Positions 62,201 to 64,000 of a stretch of DNA of 64,000 nt are shown here, in pieces. The notes below the pieces were generated by a model that was not told the origin of the DNA, did no database searches, and saw only the letters and a list, made by a program, of their open reading frames with translations. Position 1 is the stretch's first letter; each line of letters starts with the position of its first letter. This DNA comes from Globisporangium splendens (Eukaryota > Oomycota > Peronosporomycetes > Pythiales > Pythiaceae). Location: positions 1,322,706 to 1,386,705 of the forward strand of contig VFIW01000006.1 of NCBI GenBank assembly GCA_006386115.1, read 5' to 3'. Made by a program: the position numbers and the translations under genes.

Positions 62201-63303
62201 ATGGCAACGACATGTCGAATATTGCCAACGTAGCAACCAATGCGTTGCTAGGGTCGGGTCGTATCCATGGGTCTGGTCCTCACTCAGGAAACAGTGGGCA
62301 GTGCACGTGCTTTCGAGGTACAAGCCCTAACATGTACTACCCGCTCACCAGCTGTCCTCTCCACGCTCGTGCTAATGAACCATCACTTTCCGGGAAGAGC
62401 AGAAAAAGCGAGAGAGTGTCTCGTGGCGATGAACCCGAGGACGAAAATGAAGAGGAACCCGATGAAGAACCAAATGGAAGCGTTGTATGGTCTCCAACTT
62501 CACCAGTCGAGATTACTACCGTGTCTACCGACTTGGGAACGAGCATTTGGCGAGCTCCGAGAATAAAGCGGCTCCATGATTCTTGGGATGCCTTTCAAGA
62601 GCATTTGGATCTGTATTCGGTTGCGACTTTCCAGCTGTATCGTGTGCGTACGACTTCGTCTGTGAGCTCGCGCAACTCTCGAATTGCACAGCAAACTGCG
62701 GCCCGCGAGATGCCAATTCCAGTTGCTTCTTTCGAAAGTGGTCCTCAGTCGCCAGCAGCACCCCGATTTGTTCCCGATTCGTACCAATGGTATTCCAAGA
62801 CGTTTGTGTGCACCCATGGATGGAAAGAACGGCGACGTGGAAAAGGCCAGCGTGTGAGTCATAGCCTCCGCTCCACAGAATGTTCAGCAAAGCTGTGCGT
62901 GACTCTTCAGAAGTCTCCTCATGAGATGAATAGCAACAAGTGGCGCGTTGTCGTGACAAGGCAAACTACTGACCACAACCACGAGATTTCCGTGCAAGCG
63001 TATCAGCAGTATTCTGAGAACAGACGCATCAAGGATTCGTCACTGCTGGACCAAGCCGAGGAACTGTGGAAGAAAGGATTGACTCGACGCAAGATTTACG
63101 AGTTTTTGAAGGAACAGTGTCCAAATGCCATCTTGATGAAAGATGTGCACAACCTTGTGCAACGATGGCAAGCACAACAGCAACCGAGCAGTAACAGCAA
63201 TGGAAGTGCGGATAGTTCGTCACGCTCACCTACTGCTGCAGCGACGGGTGCAGAGGATGGAGGGGAGCGCATTCGGGTTCTTCATGAGGAGCATCAGATT
63301 TAA
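59275..63303 (+). CDS. Protein with four tandem FAR1-like zinc domains
   Basis: Single exon, 1342 aa. The N-terminus is basic (MAKRRRADEDERLQ) then acidic. Four related blocks begin at about residues 170, 426, 632 and 1100. Each opens HxSWExF-x3-L-x-EYSxAT-QLYRxRTTSSV, then WYSKTxxCTHGWKxRxRG, a Cys-Pro-x-Lys element, WRVVVTRH and HNHxLS; three end YxENRRIxDPxLL. This is the Cys-Cys-His-His layout of FAR1/WRKY-GCM1-type DNA-binding domains found in MULE transposases. Block 2 is the most diverged (CPAMLL in place of CPAKMC, and no ENRRI tail). After block 4 a helical linker (LTRRKIYEFLKEQCPNA, LMKDVHNLVQRWQ) resembles the start of a transposase, but no DDE catalytic domain follows. Probable nuclear DNA-binding protein from a domesticated transposase; this is inference. 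Confidence 0.85.
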   Translation: MAKRRRADEDERLQEQEREQEHSLSPSKRRHGEADLPHQVTHSDSSAQAITTRIASGAEENAAARYNGDETASETPQVDMELSGVFGEQSHAETNADSEGIHGSATGRETGANSTADVVVPLIDAHDHMGVDAGGFADARNDPSMNEDTTAVVGGSSSPMVIAPMFTPVHRSWEEFEQRLKEYAQATYQMYVIRTTTSVKRRNLRITENASATSVAPVALGSAVNIGGEVEREASASRESPADVPQALFSDSDQVLIPESYQWYSKTLMCTHGWKDRNRGSGKRSLSIVRSTRCPAKMCVTLQHRGKGDDGWQVVLTRHVRTHNHQLSRELYLYYMENRRIYDPDLLVVSTSQPTISSVIDPGRPHHQLNRAKLSHLLASHEILRSSPQNTSSESTVSLGAQNGSEDVNPVFQTASRAPKVLVKVHDSWETFHKYVVKYSAATQQSFRARSTVSAAAKNAKTKSFALKAGRSLDNVADQLIPEEERWYSKMMICNHGWKRKSRSKAPKSDTEGGGNFPNACPAMLLARLQRDGNNNWRVVINRQVLEHNHSLTHEKAVPIPSASTADTRRMASNAVAAEQEPNVHAELHLFGNESAAHHPEGTDSVEYGDEEEDEQRPNRAEIVVRAPKLEAIHASWEAFHARLQEYSDATFQLYRTRTTSSVQGRNQKIPDIKRALTAHLNSTSNPEGSKSNDTRLIPEEWKWYSKTLTCTHGWKERRRGTGKRTIQVFRSTSCPVKICATVQFVEDAEANADPSSNSGSWRVVVTKHVVDHNHNLSKELHQHYCENRRIYDPDLLTIDESNEAAVVKQSRQHHTFLMNTEAPPFFPQAVAGFTQPKTMHAVSDGREPSADHGQLAGNGLHPLTLMADVSSHPEQMSASPPSSVANSARKNADGVSAQAGLVQGFSTAPLISYTGAFPSGAGSHALFPAAGSQQASPYLLHAHQYFAADQIGNSSIAQAAHSHLSAMGLSHGSSDGNDMSNIANVATNALLGSGRIHGSGPHSGNSGQCTCFRGTSPNMYYPLTSCPLHARANEPSLSGKSRKSERVSRGDEPEDENEEEPDEEPNGSVVWSPTSPVEITTVSTDLGTSIWRAPRIKRLHDSWDAFQEHLDLYSVATFQLYRVRTTSSVSSRNSRIAQQTAAREMPIPVASFESGPQSPAAPRFVPDSYQWYSKTFVCTHGWKERRRGKGQRVSHSLRSTECSAKLCVTLQKSPHEMNSNKWRVVVTRQTTDHNHEISVQAYQQYSENRRIKDSSLLDQAEELWKKGLTRRKIYEFLKEQCPNAILMKDVHNLVQRWQAQQQPSSNSNGSADSSSRSPTAAATGAEDGGERIRVLHEEHQI

Positions 63304-63503
63304 TGAGTCAATTTGATCAGCGAGAAGTTTTGAAGTTGCTATCATCTTGAAAGTGAGCATTCGAGGGCATCACATATGCAATATTGCAGAGAATGAGTCG
63401 GAGCGACACGACCAAGTACAAGAGCGACGTGGCTGTTTTTTCATCAGTCAAACGAACTCGTCAGACAGCGTTCACCCGATCTCTTTATTGCTGAAAGTTG
63501 AAA

Positions 63504-64000
63504 TTAGACTGCACCCAAGAAAGCCGCAAACACGTGAAAGAGTTTCGTGATCCAACGAAGCCACATGGAAATCCATGTCGTGTCCATGTGCTCGCTCACA
63601 TCGACTGTGGCATCGGTGCTCTTCTCACACCCTGCACTCTCCGCCTCATTGCTGTCGGTGCTTTTCTCGCGATTGGCGTTCTGCTCCCTGCTGGCACTCC
63701 ACTCCAAGTCGGAATAACTCTTGACATCGTCAGTGAAAGCCCATTTGGCGTCAACATCGCAGTCCCCCTCGACGACAAGTTAAAAACCAGGCTCTCCGAA
63801 GTCAATGCCCCTCTCTTTCGTCGCCGCGAGAAACCTGGTGAGGTATTTCTTATCTCTTGGCGAGCACGTGCCGCGTTTGTAGTCTTCGAGCGTCACGCGA
63901 ACCCCGTAGATGCAGTAAACACACACATCAAAGTCGGGCAGAGAATGTAAACCAAACTGTCGGGTCACGAAACAACAAGATGCCATCTTTCAAGGCGCGT
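63504..64000 (-). pseudogene. Relic C of the dispersed family (cut by window edge)
   Basis: On the minus strand the frame reads CIYGVRVTLEDYKRGTCSPR, YLTRFLAATKERGIDFGEPGF, then TAA at about 63780-63782, then continues in the same frame as LVVEGDCDVD. The intact copy at 58 kb reads FHLVVRGDFEF at that place, so the stop replaces the His codon. Upstream (63940-63990) DGILLFRDPTVWFTFS matches relic A but is out of phase with the main block, marking a lost intron or a frameshift. The continuation past 64000 is unseen. The downstream frame runs to about 63504 without the acidic tail of the intact copy. Confidence 0.6.

Noticed and set aside
1..64000. Search for tRNA genes, rRNA, CRISPR arrays, complete transposons, or bacterial-type operons
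   Set aside because: None could be supported by reading; a tRNAscan or repeat search would be needed to exclude small ones.

Overview
The window looks like a gene-dense piece of an oomycete (water mould) nuclear genome; the genus cannot be fixed from sequence alone. Reasons: roughly 25 protein genes on both strands, many split by short GT-AG introns (mostly 45-110 nt); long lysine-, serine- and glutamine-rich disordered protein tails; several START/FYVE/GAF and zinc-finger architectures of the oomycete kind; and centriole/flagellum genes expected of a zoospore-forming organism. I found no convincing tRNA, rRNA, CRISPR array or prokaryotic feature, and no intact transposon.

Layout. 1-9.4 kb: GCN5 acetyltransferase (-, cut by the window edge), a small unknown (+), the E2F partner DP (-), the exon-junction protein Mago (+), Rab5 (+), ORMDL (-). 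10.3-21.3 kb: single-exon TRAPPC8 (+), a coiled-coil unknown (+), a STIL/Ana2-like centriole protein (-) and a PI3/4-kinase-fold protein (-). 22.9-29.4 kb: UVRAG (+), a PuuE-type allantoinase (-) sharing a divergent promoter with proteasome subunit alpha1 (+), two decayed copies of a lineage gene family, and a small membrane protein (+). 29.9-40.1 kb: kinesin-14, a small FYVE protein, uracil phosphoribosyltransferase and a zinc-ribbon/SDR protein, all minus. 40.4-52.3 kb: a 94-aa unknown, a CFAP20-domain protein, a voltage-sensor/cyclic-nucleotide phosphodiesterase fusion (-), then a PSP1-domain protein (+). 54.2-64 kb: a START-FYVE-GAF protein, the most intact member of the decayed family (-), a protein with four FAR1-like zinc domains (+), and another family relic at the right edge.

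No operon-like system is evident. Two themes recur: endosome/autophagy and phosphoinositide biology (Rab5, UVRAG, two FYVE proteins, TRAPPC8, a PI-kinase-fold protein) and microtubule/centriole/cilium biology (STIL-like, CFAP20-domain, kinesin-14). The most striking proteins are the pore-less voltage-sensor phosphodiesterase, the STIL homologue outside animals, and the four-fold FAR1-like protein. Exon coordinates were worked out by hand from splice signals and reading phase.
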